DNA of 16,237 nt from Bordetella parapertussis. Lineage in GTDB: Bacteria; Pseudomonadota; Gammaproteobacteria; Burkholderiales; Burkholderiaceae_B. The notes under the pieces are model-generated. The model was not told the DNA's origin, searched no databases, and saw nothing but the letters and a program-made list of their open reading frames with translations. The stretch is taken from contig CAMBZR010000066.1 of the NCBI GenBank assembly GCA_945872285.1, forward strand, positions 1 to 16,237, given 5' to 3'. Made by a program: the position numbers and the translations under genes. Positions 14,663 through 16,237 of the stretch are shown here, in pieces. How positions within the stretch are numbered: position 1 is the first letter of the stretch; every line of letters starts with the position of its first letter.

Positions 14663-15535
14663 ATGGATTCGTTTTTATTGCAAGTCACTGCGGGGTTAGC
14701 GAACGGTGGTATTTATGCCGCGGTCGGGCTAGCGTTGGTCATGATCCACCAGGCGACCCATCACATTAATTTTGCGCAAGGCGAGATGGCGACGTTTTCG
14801 ACCTTTATCGCTTGGGCAATGACCCAAGCGGGCGTACCTTACTGGGTGGCGTTTGTCGTGACGATGGTCGTGTCGTTTGTCGCGGGTTTACTGATTCAGC
14901 GGATTTTTCTCAAGCCTGTTGAAAAAGCGCCAATCCTAACGAATGTGATCGTATTTGTTGGTTTGCTCGTGATTTTTAATGCCTTTGCAGGTTGGATTTT
15001 TGAGCACACGATTAAATCGTTTCCGAGTCCGTTTCCGTTAGAAGGTATGTTCTTGCCTAAATACTTTTCTGGTCACCAAATCGGGTCAATTTCGGTCACA
15101 CTCGTTGTGCTGCTCTCGGTGTTCTGCTTCTTTCGTTTTACGCCGCTTGGTCTGGCGATGCGTGCGGCCGCATTTAATCCCGAGTCGGCCCGCTTGGTCG
15201 GGATTCGCGTGTCTTGGATGTTGGCGCTTGGTTGGGGGATGGCGGCCTTAATCGGAGCAGTGGCCGGCATGATGATCGCACCCATTGTGTTTCTTGATCC
15301 AAACATGATGGCCGGCATTTTGCTGTATGGTTTTGCGGCAGCCTTGCTTGGTGGGATAGATAACCCTTGGGGCGCCGTTGTTGGTGGCGTCATTTTAGGT
15401 GTGCTTGAAAACATCTTGGGCGCGTATGTCATTGGCAGCGACCTAAAGCTTACGATGGCGTTAATCTTAATCGTGACGATTCTGATCTTCCGTCCCTATG
15501 GCCTTTTTGGCAAACCTATTTTCTCGCGCGTCTAA
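14663..15535 (+). CDS. livH: LivH-type ABC transporter permease
   Basis: This 290-residue inner-membrane channel subunit has about eight hydrophobic helices, the usual length for LivH. The N-terminal NGGIYAAVGLALVMIHQATHHINFAQGEMA and the cytoplasmic loop TPLGLAMRAAAFNPESARLVGI are hallmark family segments; the loop contacts the ATPase pair. C-terminal LLGGIDNPWGAVVGGVILGVLEN is also typical. The ATG at 14663 has GGAG 8 bases upstream. It lies 26 bp after livF and 10 bp before livM, so the four genes form one operon. The gene order G-F-H-M with the ATPases first differs from the K-H-M-G-F order of the enterobacterial system. Confidence 0.95.
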   Translation: MDSFLLQVTAGLANGGIYAAVGLALVMIHQATHHINFAQGEMATFSTFIAWAMTQAGVPYWVAFVVTMVVSFVAGLLIQRIFLKPVEKAPILTNVIVFVGLLVIFNAFAGWIFEHTIKSFPSPFPLEGMFLPKYFSGHQIGSISVTLVVLLSVFCFFRFTPLGLAMRAAAFNPESARLVGIRVSWMLALGWGMAALIGAVAGMMIAPIVFLDPNMMAGILLYGFAAALLGGIDNPWGAVVGGVILGVLENILGAYVIGSDLKLTMALILIVTILIFRPYGLFGKPIFSRV

Positions 15536-15545
15536 GAGAGCCAAC

Positions 15546-16237
15546 ATGTCTGCCATCCTAAAAAAAATTATCGTAGCGGCTTGCGTGCTTGCTGCAGTCT
15601 TACTACCTTTTGTGCTTGAAGATTTTCGAGTCTTCCAGCTAAATTTAGTATTGATCTATGCAATCGCCATTTTGGGTTTGAACATCTTGACCGGCTATGG
15701 TGGTCAGATTTCTCTTGGGCATGGGGCGTTTTATGCGGTCGGCGCTTACACGTCTGCGATCTTAATCTCGCAGCTAGGAATGTCGGCTTATCTGACCATA
15801 CCGATCGCTGGGGTAGTCTGCTTGGTAATGGGGGTACTGATGGGGTTTCCGGCGCTACGTCTCGCTGGTCATTACTTGGCCCTGGCAACCTTCGCGTTGG
15901 CGATTGCGACACCGCAGTTACTCAAATACAAAGGAATTGAGCATTGGACGGGCGGTGTGCAGGGGATTATTCTTGATAAGCCTACGCCCCCCTTCGGACT
16001 CACGCTCTTTGGCAATGAGCTCAGCGAGGATCGGTGGCTTTATTTAGTGATCTTGGCGATTGCTTTAGGTTTATTTTGGTTGGCTCATAATTTGCTGTCT
16101 GGGCGAGTTGGGCGCGCCATCGTGGCGATTCGAGATCAGCCTACGGCAGCGGCTGCCTTGGGCATTAATTTAACGTTCGTGAAGACCGCCACTTTTGGCC
16201 TGTCAGCTGCCTACACCGGCATCGCGGGTGCGCTGAG
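15546..16237 (+). CDS. livM: LivM-type ABC transporter permease, 5' part
   Basis: This is the first 230 codons of the second channel subunit; the frame is open to the last base, so the 3' end lies outside the window. After an N-terminal hydrophobic segment (about residues 8-24) come LGLNILTGYGGQISLGHGAFYAVGAY, the defining LivM motif, then RLAGHYLALATFALAIATPQL and the loop GRVGRAIVAIRDQPTAAAALGI, which matches the ATPase-contact EAA-like loop of the family. The ATG at 15546 lies 10 bp after livH. The usual length is about 320-350 residues, so roughly a third is missing. Confidence 0.93.
   Translation, partial: MSAILKKIIVAACVLAAVLLPFVLEDFRVFQLNLVLIYAIAILGLNILTGYGGQISLGHGAFYAVGAYTSAILISQLGMSAYLTIPIAGVVCLVMGVLMGFPALRLAGHYLALATFALAIATPQLLKYKGIEHWTGGVQGIILDKPTPPFGLTLFGNELSEDRWLYLVILAIALGLFWLAHNLLSGRVGRAIVAIRDQPTAAAALGINLTFVKTATFGLSAAYTGIAGAL

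Overview
The window reads as a bacterial chromosome segment, most likely betaproteobacterial (Burkholderiales, for example an Alcaligenaceae- or Burkholderiaceae-type organism). The reasons are the combination of LivFGHM-type ABC transporters, a periplasmic Bug/TctC-type binding protein, an MmgE/PrpD protein and a DnaJ-like protein of a kind I associate with that order. Base composition is moderate. No rRNA, tRNA, CRISPR array, transposase or phage gene was seen.

Left part (1-3716): the 3' end of a LivF-type ATPase is followed 13 bp later by a COG3618-type TIM-barrel amidohydrolase/lactonase. Next comes an NAD-type isocitrate/isopropylmalate/tartrate dehydrogenase relative. These three look like one rightward operon for uptake and breakdown of an organic or aromatic-derived acid. 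A probable terminator follows, then a DMT/EamA permease with a TTG start and a perfect 9-bp inverted repeat just upstream of it.

Centre (3774-9178): a leftward two-gene unit encodes (a) a fusion of a GrdB-like (glycine/sarcosine/betaine reductase) domain, with CPVC where I would place the selenocysteine motif, to a methylthioribose-kinase-like kinase, and (b) an enolase paralogue. Their genes overlap by ATGA. The enolase has Asp and Ala where I align the catalytic Glu168 and His373 of yeast enolase. Divergent from this pair is a B12-type radical SAM protein with a CX4CX2C cluster motif. The three genes share a 162-bp control region with an inverted repeat. This is the least explained and most interesting part of the window.

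Right part (9175-16237): a J-domain-like (HPD) protein is convergent with the radical SAM gene, and the two share a CTAG at their stops. Its coding frame appears to continue upstream of the only conventional start. A leftward Bug/TctC binding protein is divergent from a rightward MmgE/PrpD gene. Then come livG, livF, livH and the first part of livM, a branched-chain-amino-acid-type (HAAT) ABC transporter whose binding protein is not in the window. Together the right part suggests import and dehydration or decarboxylation of a carboxylic acid; the substrate cannot be read from the sequence.
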